DNA from: Lepus europaeus
Lineage: Eukaryota; Chordata; Mammalia; Lagomorpha; Leporidae
Direction: 5' to 3'
Assembly (NCBI RefSeq): GCF_033115175.1
Contig: NC_084833.1
Span: forward strand, 56,506,716-56,570,715
Length of the DNA stretch: 64,000 nucleotides
The translations under genes were made by a program, and so were the position numbers. Below the pieces are notes generated by a model. The model did not search any database. It was not told the DNA's origin and saw only the letters and a program-made list of their open reading frames with translations. This document shows, one piece after another, positions 1 through 11,580 of the stretch (positions are counted from its first letter, which is position 1; the number at the start of each line of letters is the position of its first letter).

Positions 1-338
1 ATCTCAGGGGTCTTGGGAAGCACAGCTTCATCCTTATAACACCAACTAAATATGCTAAAGTCTTGATTTCCCAGTATTCCCTGAATCCAGGGTACTTGTC
101 CAATGATAGGGAAAAAAGGGGGAAGGGTGGAGACTTCTCCAATGGCACTGTTGGTTGCAGGGGGATGGGGTTTCCATAGCAGCAGTAGCAGCGGTGCGAG
201 CTGAGCACCTGCTTGGTGCCTGATGACTGTGGTGGTTTTCCTTAGCAGACCAATTCCATGCATGAATTCAGGAACCATTCTGGGCTGCATAGCTCTGAGC
301 TTAATTCTCTGAGCTTCCTTACAATTCTTTGAACTACC
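1..338. other. Unassigned DNA, no gene seen
   Basis: No open frame, RNA gene or recognisable repeat was found. The sequence is mixed in composition, with a G-rich stretch near 155-180. It runs up to the target site of the first SINE. Confidence 0.5.
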
Positions 339-349
339 AGAAAACTTTT

Positions 350-401
350 TTAAAATTTTTAAATTAATTAATTAATTTTTTATTTTTTTGACAGGCAGAA
401 T

Positions 402-453
<52 letters not shown>

Positions 454-727
454 TCTTCCTTCCATTGGTTCAGCCCCCAAATGGCCACTATGGCTGGCAT
501 GCTGCGGCCGGATCCGAAGCCAGGAGCCAGGTGCTTCCTCCTGGTCTCCCATGTGGATGCAGGGCCCAAGCACTTGGGCCATCCTCCGCTGCCTTCCTGT
601 GCCACAGCAGAGAGCTGGACTGGAAGAGGAGCAATCGGGACAGAATCCAGCACCCCAACCGGGACTAGAACCTGGGGTGCCGGGGCCGCAGGTGGAGGAT
701 TAGCCTAGTGAGCCACGACACCGGCCC
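350..727 (-). mobile_element. C-repeat SINE, type B, full length
   Basis: Reverse complement of the lagomorph tRNA-derived SINE: the A-rich tail (read as T-rich) is on the left and the tRNA-like head ends in 'gtgccggcc'-type sequence on the right. Flanking copies of AGAAAACTTTT at 339-349 and 728-738 are the target-site duplication. The pyrimidine stretch next to the tail has grown into a (GA)n run. Confidence 0.93.
410..449. repeat. (AG)n microsatellite in SINE
   Basis: About 20 uninterrupted AG units. The run expands the TCTCTC stretch that every C-repeat carries before its tail, so it is probably length-variable between individuals. Confidence 0.95.
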
Positions 728-738
728 AGAAAACTTTT

Positions 739-1035
739 AATACATTAATTTTCTGCTAAAATTAGCCAGAAATGTTTTCTATTACTTAACAATAGAACAC
801 CTTACTGATAAAGAAATCTTGGGGAATCTGATAAAAGGCATGAGCCTCCTCCTCTGAGCTCCAGACCCAGACATCCTGTGGCCCATCGGACACTTCTGAT
901 TGTCTCATTGTCACCTGACACACTAGCCATTCTCAGACCCCTTAATATAATTTTCCTTGTATAGTCCCCATTTTGGCAGCTAGGGATGATCCCTAGAGAG
1001 AAGTTAATGTTTCAAGAAAGTTAATGTTTTAAGAA
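739..1035. other. Unassigned DNA
   Basis: Nothing coding or structured was recognised. A short local repetition occurs near 1000-1035 ('aagaaagttaatgttt' followed by a near copy). Confidence 0.5.
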
Positions 1036-1348
1036 AGGATGATCATTAGTTTTAGTTTTATTTGTAAATTAGAGAAAGAGAGAGAGAGAGAGAATCTTCC
1101 ATCCACTGGTTAACTCCTCAAATGACTATGACAGCCAGGGCTGGACCAGGCTGAAGCCAGGAGCCAAGAATTCCATCTGGGTCTCTGATATGGGTGCAGG
1201 GGCCCAAGCACTTGGGCTATTTTGCACTGCCATCCCAGGCACATTAGCAGGGAGCTGGATTGGAAGCAAACAACCAGGACTTGAACTGACACTCAATATG
1301 AGATGCCAGCACCACAGGTTGCAGGCTGTGCCACAACGCTGGCCCCTG
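1036..1348 (-). mobile_element. C-repeat SINE, type C (old)
   Basis: Old, diverged copy. The GA-rich stretch (1077-1094), 'ttccatccactggttaactcc', 'gggtgcaggggcccaagcacttgggc' block and terminal 'cacaacgctggcccc' appear in the order expected for a minus-strand element. No clear TSD was found. Confidence 0.85.
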
Positions 1349-1455
1349 GTCCTCAGTTTTAATGCGTAAGATGACCTCAGTGTCACTGGCCACCACCATT
1401 CCCAGACTCAAATACCTGAAACTTTTTCCTGCCTGCTCTTTCTGCTGTTTTGTTC

Positions 1456-1802
1456 CTTTTTTTTTAAATTTATTTTATTTTATTTATTTGAAAGACATAG
1501 TTACAGAGAGAGGTAGAGCCAGAGAGAAAGAGAGAGGCCTCCCATTCCGCTGGTTCACTCCTCAAATGACCGCAATGGCCAGAACTGAGCTGATCCAAAG
1601 TCAGAAACCAGGAGCTTCTTCCAGGTCTCCCACATGGGTGCAGGGGCCCAAGGAGTTGAACCATCTTCTACTGCTTTCCCAGGCCATAGCAGAGACCCGG
1701 ATCTGAAGAGGAGCAGTCGAGACTTGAACCGGTACCCATATGGAACGCTGGTGCTGCAGGCTGGGGCTTTAATACACTGTGCCTGTGCCACAGCTCCAGC
1801 CC
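1456..1802 (-). mobile_element. C-repeat SINE, type C, with TSD
   Basis: Full-length old-type element with a long T-rich tail ('aaatttattttattttatttatttg'). The 14-bp duplication CTGCTGTTTTGTTC is perfect at 1442-1455 and 1803-1816, which fixes both ends. All apparent open frames across it are SINE-derived. Confidence 0.93.
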
Positions 1803-1816
1803 CTGCTGTTTTGTTC

Positions 1817-2670
1817 TTATTACTGTTATTAGTACTAGTGCTTCTGTATCACAGAGCCTCTCTACTTCCGTGGGAAGCTGCTGGTGGGGCTTACTCTCCA
1901 GACAGAGCTAGCCCTGCCCTCACATGTAGGTCTGGATCCTGATCTTCTCTTCTTCTGCACCTGGCCTGTGGATTATTTTATGTAGGCATTGAGCCTGTGG
2001 CCTGAGAGTTTTTCAAGGGCCTAGAAAAAGTCCTAAAAAAATTAAACTGAAAAATGGCAAAATAGTCATAAAAAAGTATCTAATTAACTGTCTAAACTGT
2101 ACCATTATATTAAACCCATTACTTGTTAATTTTATGAAATTTCATGAAAATTTTGTTATATTTGAAAATGATTTATGGTTTAGAGATTCTTACTTCAAAG
2201 AAATTCTATATATTCCAAGTGATCACTAAGAAACTTGAGCCCAATGTAAATGAAGTGAACGACTCCAAGCCAAAGAAATTCAAAAGCAAAATTGTATAAA
2301 ACAGTTTCATGCAATTGCAGTAAAAACTCCATTCACTACAGACTGCAGGTACGTGTTCTTGTTTGATATGTGTTGTCTTGTAGAACCTCCTAGAATGAGA
2401 ATGCCTGGCCTCTGGGGAGAGCCCTCATCCACCAACCCTGGTGCTGTGTGGGGACAGGACTTTGTCCTACAGACACTGTCTCCTGAATGCCTTGCATAAG
2501 ATAGGCTTTGGAAAATGAAACACTCTAACCAGACCCTAGGGGTAGCTCGCCACTTGTAGTAGAGACTCCTAATTTTTGCCAGTATCAATTTCCTTCTTCT
2601 CTTACACTTCCTTATTTCTTCTTCATCATCATCTTCTCCTCTTTCTCCTTCTCCTCTGCCTCCTCCTCCT
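1817..2670. other. Unassigned DNA; pyrimidine-rich right end
   Basis: AT-rich centre without recognisable repeat or exon. A (CTT/TCC)-rich pyrimidine tract at about 2592-2672 leads into the next SINE tail. A 93-codon open frame on the minus strand at 2307-2588 matches nothing I know and is treated as chance. Confidence 0.5.
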
Positions 2671-2993
2671 TTTTCAAAGATTTATTTACTTGTTTGAAAG
2701 GCAGGGTTAGAGAGAGAGACAGAGAAACAGATCTTCCATCTGCTGATTCATTCCCCCAAATGGACGCAAGGGCCAAGGTCTGAGCCAGGCTGAAGCTGGG
2801 AGCCTGGGACTTCATCTGGGTCTCCCATCTGGGTAGCAGGGGACCCATGCACTTGGGCCACCTTCTCCTGTTTTCCCAGACACATTAGCAGGGAGCTGGA
2901 TTAGAAGCAGAGCAGCTGGGACTCAAATGGGCATTCGAATGGGGTGCTGGAATTGCAGGCAGCAGTTTAATCCCAGGATGCTGGCACCCCATT
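2671..2993 (-). mobile_element. C-repeat SINE, type C (old)
   Basis: Minus-strand copy beginning 'aaagatttatttacttgtttgaaaggcag' and ending 'gatgctggcacccc'. It is diverged; no convincing duplication was found. Confidence 0.87.
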
Positions 2994-5489
2994 TTCTTCC
3001 TAATTTTAGTAATAGCCCCTTCCTCCATCACTGCAGCCTTCTCTACAGCTGGTTGTTGTCTTTTGCAGAAGTTCTAGCTGATGGATCATGAAAAGCAGTG
3101 ATATAAACATACGTTTATATGGTATTGCTTGTTCTCCAGGTCCCCTCTATCCCCTCCTCCTAGATGCTACTGGTCATCTAACTGCAATCATGCAGATGAA
3201 GGTGACACTCTAGACAATGGTGGAATAAGTTAGGAAGATCCCAGGGTCTTTGACAATGTCCTGGAGCAGAGCCATCCACCTGTCTTGAATTGTCTGCTTA
3301 AGTCTTTGGACTGCTACCTGTGAAGAAAATACACTTCTGGGTTTGTTCTAAAGCCATTTAATTTGGGGATTTTTGTTTTGTTGTTGTTACTGTAATCACT
3401 ATTCCAAAACAGAGCATTATTTTCCCACTGGACTGAGAGGATAATCCCTAAGCTACCTTGGGAATTGCTGTAGCCCTGGCTTCCAGCCCTCTCAGGGCAT
3501 TAAGATCTGCTGAGGCGGCCCTGCCCCCTGCTTATCAACCTGAACGCCGCAGCCCCAGTCTTGCCCCAGCCTGGTGGAAGCGTTGGCCTCGTCGAGTGCT
3601 CCCCATGTTGTGCCAGGGATTCGCGGGTGTGGTGTGGGCCACTGACAGTGTCACTTGGTGGCAAAGATTTTTCCAGTGCAGTACCGCTGCAGCTTCTGAA
3701 ATATATCAGTTACATGAAGTGTTCATCCTCTCTTTCAATGTGAATTGAATCCTGGGACACCAAATAATTGATGAGGGGAAGTTTCTCTTTTAGAAGTATT
3801 CCACTAATAATTGAAGAAGGTCTGATGGATTTGGACTTTCACCATTTTTCAACTCCTAATAAATTAGTGAGTCTAGCAATGGCCATCCATGGCTGCTCAC
3901 ATCACAGAAAGAGAGACAACCATATATTATGTGTCTCCTGACTGTGAAACATTTCCAAATAATGTGACTAACCCGTCTCTGCATTTAACTGCCTGCTTAC
4001 AGACGGACTCCTGATTGACAGGAATGCAGGGAACACAGGAACACCTTAGTGACCTCATAAGGGTCCATCAGCAAAATCCAGTCCATGGGAACCACTCAGA
4101 CAAATGATCTGGTTTACAATGCAAGGGGAAAGTACAGATGAAACAGGCTTGAGAAGCATGTGGACCAATCACACGTGGGGAATGTATTTGTATGCTGGGT
4201 TAAACAAACGAAAACCATCAAGGGGACAATTGAGGAAAGCTGGGCATTATCGGGACATTTGATGAGATTAAAAACTTATTTTTTTAAGGTTTGATACAGA
4301 TTGTAATAAAACATTAGAAACAATGAAAACATAGAGAAGGTGTTTAAATAATTAATAGGGTAGAATGTAGGCTTGTGTGTAATGAGTCTGTAGGGCCTAA
4401 CTTTAAATGAAGGAAAAGTTCTTCAAGTTTTTGAATTAGGAAAATGACAGGGTAGTAAGATAGGAATGGGGAGAAGGGAAGTGCAAAGTTCTTCTGACTA
4501 AGAAACTTCTCAAGTATTTCAGAAAGCAGAGGTCTCAGATTAAGTCACTATCCAAACAGCAATAAATTATGAAGATAAAGACTTGTAGATTAGATTGCAT
4601 TTTATAGACTTATAACTTTCCTGAAACACAGACCTCTTAAAAATGTGTATGAATACCGTTTCTAAGCCTCATTTAACAATGCTGCTGTATTTTCTGTATA
4701 AGTTTTCATACAGTCTCCACACTGTACAGGAGGATAAGATTGTCTAATTCTTTAGAGATAGCAGACTGGGCTGAGTTTCACTAGCAGTTTGAATGATCAG
4801 AGTTTTTAAGACTGAGCCGTGAAATACTATCAGTTAACTTTAAGACAAAAGTCTCTGGGAAGAAGCTGAAAGTATAGCACAGAAAGAGGCAACTAAATGA
4901 AATACCTGGTCCTTAATTGAATGCCAGATTGAAACAACAAATCTGGTGGTATTCTCATCATAGGGACAAGTGGGGAAATTTTAACATGGGCTAAATATTA
5001 AATGACAGCTTGTGCCAATGCCAAGTTTCCTGAGCAGGATCATTGGGATGGTTGCAGTAGCAGAGAACAACCTTGCTCACAGGGGATACATACAAAGGGT
5101 CAGGAAGCCCAGAACCAACTCTGAAGGGCTCAGAAAAAGTATGTATAAATTATATTGCAGCAGCAGGAAGGTAAGGACCTGCCCCCCACTTGTAAGCGTG
5201 CAGAACACTCAACAACTGGTAAATCTAGAGGGAGGGCGTATGGGTGTTCACAGCCCTGCTCTTGGGGAGAGAAGATTTTAGCAAATGGAGTGTGACGGAT
5301 GCCATGCTTGTGAGATAATGCTAAATTCAAAAAGGCAGAACACAGTTGTATGTAACATCAAAGACAAAATGTAAATACAGATGTACTAAAACAGTGCTGG
5401 TGATTATATATCAGGGAAGTAACATTATGGGTACTTTTTCTGTCTTTTCTCTGAACTTTGTGCCTTGAGATTTATACAAATACTTGTTC
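2994..5489. other. Long stretch without recognised gene or repeat
   Basis: About 2.5 kb of mostly unique-looking DNA. The left part (3,440-3,700) is more GC-rich and contains a 96-codon frame, but no domain or splice-site pair makes it convincing. From about 4,100 onward it is AT-rich and intron-like. Confidence 0.5.
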
Positions 5490-5629
5490 ATTATTTATTT
5501 TAAAAATTTTTTATCTTCGTATATTTCAAATGTCTATAAGTAGAGTGAGCAGTGTAAGAATTCCTATGTACCCACCACCCAGGCATGGCAATATTGGTAG
5601 GTTTCTCAACCAGATGTTTTTTGATTATT
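5490..5629. mobile_element. Possible old LINE-1 3'-end fragment
   Basis: The phrase 'tatttcaaatgtctataagtagagtgagcag...tgtacccaccacccag' resembles the 3' part of ancient mammalian LINEs. The call rests on memory of the consensus, and orientation is not fixed. Confidence 0.4.
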
Positions 5630-5973
5630 TTTAAAAAGATTTGCTTATGTATTTGAAAGGCACAGCAAAAAAAGAGTGGCGGGGGGCTGGGGGAGAAAGA
5701 GAAAGAGAGAGAAAATCTTCCATCAGCTGGTTCCCTCCCCAAATGGTTCACTTCCCAAATAGCCAGGCCTACACAAGGAGCCGGGAGCATCTTCCAGGTC
5801 TCCCACATGGGTGTCAGGGGCCCAGGTACCTGGGCCATCTTCTACTGTCCTAAGTGCATTAGCAGGAATCTGGATCCGGAGTGGAGCAGCTGGGGCTCAA
5901 ACAGGCTCTCCATCACAGGATGCTGGTGTCGCAAGCGCTGGCTTGACAACCTGCTGCACCAGGACACCAGCTC
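5630..5973 (-). mobile_element. C-repeat SINE, type C (old)
   Basis: Diverged minus-strand element: 'aaaaagatttgcttatgtatttgaaaggcac', an A/G-rich stretch with an unusual G-rich interruption (5,675-5,695), then the 'tctcccacatgggtg...ggccatcttctactg' body. The tRNA-like end is degenerate. Confidence 0.82.
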
Positions 5974-6560
5974 CCATGGTATGCTTTTAAACCGTTGCCG
6001 ACTTCCAGGAAGGAAGGAGGGAACAGCGCAGACAAGACAGTCTGAAGGACCCATTGCCAAAATACTAGTCGACCCTACATAAAGCCCAACAAATAGTGAT
6101 TTTCATGCCTTCCCACTGGGAAGTAAGATAAATCTCCAAGTTTAAAAAGCAAAGCCACGAAACCTGCAAGCTGAAACTCGAGCAGGAAGCAGGGATTGTA
6201 AAGAAGCTGAGAGGCCGAGTGTCCTGTGAGCCGTCTTAGCACTGGATCTGGAAGCTAAGCGGGCAGCCTGTCTCGAGGTGGGCCAGCCGAACCGGAGACT
6301 TTGGCATTCAACCAAGACGCTGAAGGCAGCGAGCCGTCCCCGGACAGTCGCACCCTCTGTTCTGGGCAGAGACGAATGCCAGTCCTCTCAGGAAGAGAGG
6401 AATACAACCCTCAGATTCCCCCGCACATTAGTTTTAAAAAAGTACAATAAACATGCAGCAAAAAAATAAAAAAAAAAAAAGAGACCAGATGTGCGGAAAT
6501 AAACCACCAGGAGTGAGAAGGAGAAGCAGTAACGAACCCCAGATGTGAAACTCGGTGAGG
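5974..6560. other. Unassigned DNA with internal A-rich tract
   Basis: No gene recognised. An A-rich tract at about 6,455-6,482 preceded by 'acaataaacatgcagc' could be the old tail of an unidentified retroposed sequence. The part after it may belong to the same ancient repeat as the next entry. Confidence 0.4.
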
Positions 6561-6830
6561 AATGGGCAACAGGAAGGGTTAAGAGTTGTAGAAGGTGGGA
6601 TAGTTTGTGTTTTTTAACATTTCCTCAGAATGGAGTAAATGGAGAGACACACTTGAGGAGATGATGGCTGAGAACTGTCCGGAAGTGATAAGTGTCATGA
6701 ATTTCACAGCCACAGGATGGAGAACCAAATACACTGAGGAGGAAAAACAAAAAGCAGATATTACAGCAAAACTGCCAGACGGCAAAGACAGCGAGAAGAT
6801 GCCACTGACAGCAGAGGGGCAGATAGGGCT
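6561..6830 (+). mobile_element. Possible ancient LINE-1/HAL1 ORF1 remnant
   Basis: A 75-codon frame (6,607-6,834) contains a MAENCPE-like motif reminiscent of the AENFP motif in LINE-1 ORF1 proteins, in a context rich in E, K and W. The rest does not align convincingly by eye. It could equally be a chance frame. Confidence 0.3.
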
Positions 6831-6851
6831 GTGACCTTCCAGTGTGTCTAG

Positions 6852-6899
6852 ACCTCTTCTATGTGGGAAGACTGCACCTCTTCTATGTGGGAAGACCGC
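6852..6899. repeat. 24-bp tandem duplication
   Basis: Two head-to-tail copies, 6852-6875 and 6876-6899, each beginning acctcttctatgtgggaag and differing at one base (ACTGC versus ACCGC). This is a simple local duplication. Confidence 0.9.
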
Positions 6900-7230
6900 A
6901 CCGTCTCGCACACTCTTCATTTTAGGTGTATTTATGAGACGTGACTGGCCAATGGGCTGTGAGTGGGAGTGATGTGAGTCATGGGTAGGTTGAAACACTT
7001 AAGAGCCAGTGCTTGATTCTTCTTTTTCTGTGTCCTCTGTTCAGGCGGTTCTGAGAGCGTAGGTCAGTGTGCAGGAGCTGGAGAGGCAGCAGTCGGTGTG
7101 CTGTGCCAGTATCCGGAGAACACCTGCTTTCACCAGTGCCTGTCTCGGCTGCAGATTCACACTAGTGAGAACTGAACTTCTGCTGCGTTAAACCACTGGG
7201 AACGGTGGTTTTGCAGTACTGCAGCATCAA
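6900..7230 (+). mobile_element. Possible degenerate MaLR-type LTR remnant
   Basis: The stretch ends 'gttaaaccactgggaacggtgg...gcagcatcaactagcctac', which resembles the 3' end of ancient mammalian LTRs of the MaLR/MLT group. Weak, by-eye evidence only. Confidence 0.3.
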
Positions 7231-7752
7231 CTAGCCTACGGGACAAAGAACCTTGGTTTTCTTCGGGGGTGGGGGAATAAACAGAAAACACTGCAATCCA
7301 AGGCACTGACTGTGTGCAGCAAAGACGCCGGCATTGGTGACGGGAAAGATGGCAGTGTGTGTCACGCAGGGGACGAACAGCTGACGAAACTACAGACTGT
7401 GCTGCCTGGGGAAGCAGATCATCTACTCCCATGCAGTAAATTTCAGGAGTGGGGAAGAGATTGGGAAACAAAGTTGCTAGCACAGGGTGATTTTTATTCT
7501 CTTTATCAAGATATTAAATAGAAACCTGAGTTCCGCAAAGAAGCAAAACAGAGAATTCCAACAGTCAGGGACTTAGGGTGCCGAAGAGGTAATTGCTTCT
7601 TTTAAGACTGAAAGATAAAGTTGAGAAAAATTTTGAATATTGGAAGCCATTAAAATTTAGCCTTGAGACAAGGATCATACTAAAAGTATGGCCACAATAT
7701 TCATTGTAAACACTTCAAATGGATTAAGGGACTTCAGGGAAAATATCAAATG
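7231..7752. other. Unassigned DNA
   Basis: No gene or clear repeat. A 69-codon plus frame (7,312-7,521) and a 108-codon minus frame overlap each other with no recognisable domain and are not annotated as genes. Confidence 0.5.
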
Positions 7753-7768
7753 AAGAGTACAGTGCCCA

Positions 7769-8103
7769 AGGCCCACACCACGGCTCACTAGGCTAATCCT
7801 CCGCCTGCGGTGCCGGCACCCTGGGTTCTAGTCCCGGTTGGGGCGCCGGATTCTATCCTGGTTGCTCCTCTTCCAGTCCAGCTCTCTGCTGTGGCCCAGG
7901 AAGGCAGTGGAGGATGGCCCAAGTGCTTGGGCCTCTGCACCTGCATGGGAGACCAGGAGGAAGCACCTGGCTCTTGGCTTTGCATAGGCGCAGCGTGCTG
8001 GCTGTAGTGGCCATTTGGGGGGTGAACCAACAGAAGGAAGACCTTTCTCTCTGTCTGTCTCTCTCTCACTGTCTGACTCTGCCTGTCAACAACAACAACA
8101 ACA
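7769..8103 (+). mobile_element. C-repeat SINE, type B, plus strand, perfect TSD
   Basis: One of only two plus-strand SINEs in the first 31 kb. The tRNA-like head (A box near 7785, B box 'gttctagtcccgg' near 7826) precedes the body. The tail is an (AAC)n repeat (about 8,089-8,103) instead of pure A. AAGAGTACAGTGCCCA is duplicated perfectly at 7753-7768 and 8104-8119. Confidence 0.95.
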
Positions 8104-8119
8104 AAGAGTACAGTGCCCA

Positions 8120-9169
8120 GGAAAATCTTAGTGGGAGGAGATTTGGAGAAAAGACCCTAAGCACATGATTCTTCCACCCAAGTCAGGAGGAAAGGCACTA
8201 TGGGTAGCACATGATTGCCAGGCTGCTGCATTAAGGAAACTACGGGGATGTGGAGGGAGTGGGTTGTTTTTTTTTTTTTTTTCAAAAAAGTGCTTCACTG
8301 CCAGAGAACTCTGAGCCTAGACCAACGGAAACACTAACTGGCTGACTGTTCAAGACTTAAGTGACTTAAGTGACTCTTGCGTTTCCCACCATCTGTGCTA
8401 GAGAACGGTCGCTCAGGTCCCCAAGAGGCTTATTCAGCCGCCACCACCCCGACTCTCACGTCGTCAGCTGGGACGCGGACAGGAGAGGACTCTCTCCAGG
8501 GGCTAAGAACAACCTGGACGAACGATCAGAAGCAGATCATAATGAATCATTCCACTCCACACTAGGACGCCCTCAAACTGCCTGGTTGGAGTCAGGAATT
8601 GCCATAGTCGATGGCTCCTCTGTGTCTCCCATTCTTCCCTGTCCTGTGTGGAGTGCCGTTCCCCGTGCTGGAATCCATCCCTCCAAATCAGCCCAGCCTC
8701 TAAAAGCCAGCTCATTCGTTACCCTTCTAGAATCCCTCCCTGTTATGCCAGAGAACCTCTGTGTGTCTCTGTCACACAAAGAACCCCTCTGTCACACACA
8801 CACTCTCTCTCTCTCACATACACACACACACACACTTGCTCTACACTTCCCGAACTCTCCTGCCATCGCCCTCATCCCCCAAAAGAACCACGGTTACGGA
8901 GGCCAAAGTACCAGACGCCTAGTCATCCCCGACTCCTTTGCCTCTGCCGGGAAGGTCAGGGTTAGGGTTGGCCCCCATCATCCTTTATGTCTTAGCTCGG
9001 AGCCCCTCCTCAGAGAGCTGCACCTGCCACACGCTCACAGCCCTGCTTTAGTGTCATCACCGTGCTTCCTACCAGGTGGGTGTCTCCTCCTCTGCTTGTG
9101 TCCTTGTTCTGTGTCTGGGCTGTCCCTCGTCAGGTGTAAGCTTTCCTGAGAAGTCTCTCCGGGGTCCTA
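8120..9169. other. Unassigned DNA, possibly L2-like, with CA/TC repeat
   Basis: Holds a T-run (8,265-8,282), a short 'acttaagtg' tandem repeat (8,355-8,373) and a CA/CT simple repeat (8,789-8,836). A 259-codon plus frame (8,370-9,149) crosses the simple repeat and has no recognisable domain. Its S/H/L-rich composition is what a CA/CT repeat and GC-rich noncoding DNA would give. Confidence 0.45.
8789..8836. repeat. (CA)n/(CT)n compound microsatellite
   Basis: Alternating CA and CT runs; this is probably a length-variable simple repeat. Confidence 0.9.
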
Positions 9170-9213
9170 GGACAGTGCTTGCAGTCGCTCAACAAACATT
9201 TGTGGAATAAACA
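9170..9213 (+). mobile_element. LINE-2 3'-end remnant
   Basis: 'acagtgcttgcagtcgctcaacaaacatttgtggaataa' resembles the characteristic L2 3' end ('...gtgcctggcac...ctcaataaatatttgttgaatga'). It is short and diverged. Confidence 0.5.
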
Positions 9214-10132
9214 CCTAACTTAGGCCTTTGTCACCCCATCTCCCGGTTTACTGGGGAGAGGCGCTTGGCAGAGGGTTCTCCCGAATTAGTGACGGTGTCA
9301 GGACTTGAACCTCAGTCTCCATAGGCTCTTTGAAAATGTGGGCGGATGAAGAGAAGGCCGCGCATTTCAGTTCCCTTGCTGCAGAATGCTGACCGCTCCC
9401 TAGGTGGCGCCCGCGGCACTCATTTAGGTCCAGAGAGTCCCCAGCGCTTGGGATGGGGCTAACGCTACGGGAAGATTTTCATGAGGAGCAAGATATTTGT
9501 AGTCTTACGTGGGCTCTCCACTGACCATTCATTCATCAGTTGTGAAGGAGGACAAAAAGCAGACAGTGGAGAAATCAGCGCCTTGGTTGTGTGAACAAAA
9601 TAACATCACCAGTCAGGGGCAGGTGGTCCTGCTCAGTGGCTCAGCCGCAGGCAGGTGAGATCCGCCGTGGAGCAGCCTCGCCTACACAGTCGTGTGGCCA
9701 AGGACAGGTAACCTGAAGCTAACCCCAGGGACACATCTGTTAAACAAAACATGAGAAATATTACATTAGGTAAAGGCAGGGGAGGTGGGACTAGATTCCT
9801 AACAAATGACCCCATCATTTAAGACAAAGACAAGCCACAAGCATGGCGCAGGTGGAAGCAGGCTGAAGAGATCTAGGGACTGAATGCCACGCCTGATCCC
9901 CTTCCTGGATCAGGGGTCCTGGCATGGAGAGGGGAGTGCGATTGGGTCAGCTGACAAAGCAGGCGTATGGCCAGCTGACTGTGCTGATGTGCGAACGTTG
10001 ATGACTGTACTGTGGTTATGTGACAGAATGTCCTTATTTTTTAGGGACTATGCATGGGAATATTTAGAAAGAAAAATCCATACTTTATGTAATGTAACTG
10101 GCAAATGGTACAGAAAAAAAAACCTACAGATT
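9214..10132. other. Unassigned DNA
   Basis: Moderately GC-rich on the left (9,330-9,440) and without recognisable gene, RNA or repeat. The 199-codon plus frame starting at 9,884 runs through a SINE tail and is not considered a gene. Confidence 0.5.
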
Positions 10133-10205
10133 TTTAAAATTTTTTATTTTATTTGTTTGAAAGAGTTACAGAGAGAGGTGGAGACAGAGAGGGGTCTTCC
10201 TCCGA
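10133..10205 (-). mobile_element. C-repeat SINE fragment (tail and pyrimidine stretch only)
   Basis: 'ttttttattttatttgtttgaaagagttacagagagaggtggagacagagag..gtcttcc' is the tail-proximal part of a type C element. The homology then stops abruptly, so the copy is truncated or deleted. Confidence 0.8.
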
Positions 10206-11280
10206 TACGGAGGTGGAAAGTATCAGACTCCTCAAGTGGCCTAGGCTGGAGGGAGCCGAGCTGCCCTCAACGGCGGCTGGAAAATGCCCAGAGGCGCAGG
10301 AGTGAGGGCGGTGGCCAGGCAATGGGGGCCTCTGCTCCGAAGCAATCCGAAGCAATCCGACGTGGCTGGCTGCGTTTCCCAGCCATTCTGACCAAGCGCC
10401 TGGTATCTGAGGGATCCAGCAGGGGAGGGGATAAAGCCTTGGCTGAGTGGGGACAGAGGACGTCACTGTGCTTCCTGGAGTGACACGGTCCATCTTCCCC
10501 GGAGCCCGGGCGTGCTGGGCACCCTGCATCCTCAGGAGTCTTCCCATCTTCCAATGATTTACTACTTCTCATTAAATCAGCAGAATTGGGGGCCAGGTGA
10601 CAGGAGGTGGGATATTTTCCCTCCTCCTTGGGATACCTTCTGGTGGCTTTCCCCCAGGCTGCAAACCCTCCACCTGTGAGTCGAGGGGCTTCAGCCTGGC
10701 CCCGGGCTGGAATCTGGCCTGGGTGCCTCTCACCCACACTCTGGTTCTTTCTGGACAAACCCTGGGACAAGCTGTGCTAATTGCCTCTGTGCTTATGTTG
10801 GCAAACCTCAGCTCTGACTTCTCGTCCTTAAATGCCAAACAGCTTGATAGGGCATCGTAGCAATGGTGTTACCATAGAATGTTTAAGTACACAACACACA
10901 ACACACAAAGTTGCCAGTGGTGACGTCAGTCATTACAGGAACGGAATGAGAGCAGATTGCTGTGTGGCAACAACCCGAGACCAGACTCAGTTCCCTGGCA
11001 GTGTGAAGAGGCTGTCGTGTCAGTGGCCACGGTGTTGCAATCTATTATCTCGCTGAAAATTGATGACTTCAGCTATGGTAACTAGCCGTAATATTTAGTG
11101 CAGCTGCCTTGAACCACTTGAATATGTCAAAAACCATTTTGTCTAAGGCATTATATCAAGAGCTCCTCAAAGAAAACCCAGGACCTCCAGGTATATATTT
11201 TAGGGATTTTTATTTTCTTGCATAGCTTTTCTGGTTCCTCTGTATACACGTTAGTGACACTTGCACACTGTAAATTGTAT
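10206..11280. other. Unassigned DNA with 11-bp tandem repeat
   Basis: GC-rich on the left. The 11-bp unit 'cgaagcaatc(c)' is repeated in tandem near 10,337-10,360. Minus frames of 132 and 167 codons overlap here without a recognisable domain. No exon was called. Confidence 0.45.
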
Positions 11281-11580
11281 TTATTTATTGATTAGTCTAA
11301 CTGCCAGGCAAAGTGCTAGGCGCTGCATACAAGAAACAAGCAAAGGGGCCAGGTCCCACTGTCTTGGAGCTTCACTTGTGGTGAAGGAAGAAGGGAAGTG
11401 AACGGGATACTTTTAGATGGTGTTAAGTGTTCTAAGATGATAACGCAGGGTAATGTTAGGGACTGCAGGCAGAGAAATCAGAGAAGACTTCTCTGAAGAG
11501 GTGTCAAGTAAGCTGCGGGAACAGAGACTCGGAGCCAGAGGAGAGAGGAAGTGCAAAAGAGTTGAAGCAGCTTAAAATGA
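11281..11580 (+). mobile_element. Ancient mammalian repeat, family not assigned (copy 1)
   Basis: The order 'gccaggcaaagtgctaggcgctgcatac', 'cttggagcttcactt', 'gaagacttctctgaagaggtg' and 'agaggaagtgcaaa' recurs at 31,575-34,910 and 63,057-63,350 and is familiar from other mammals. The homology is clear in order but weak in sequence. Confidence 0.5.

Noticed and set aside
350-727. The recurring 60-180-codon frames found in every C-repeat SINE
   Set aside because: The same peptides recur at each SINE on both strands. They are translations of a noncoding tRNA-derived element.
8953-8968. Telomere-like GGGTTAGGGTT
   Set aside because: Only about two units; too short to indicate an interstitial telomeric site.
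8370-9149. 259-codon plus-strand open frame, the longest outside LINE-1 and CpG-related DNA
   Set aside because: It runs through a CA/CT microsatellite, has no domain or splice context and overlaps frames on the other strand. The S/H/L-rich composition follows from the simple repeat and GC-rich DNA.
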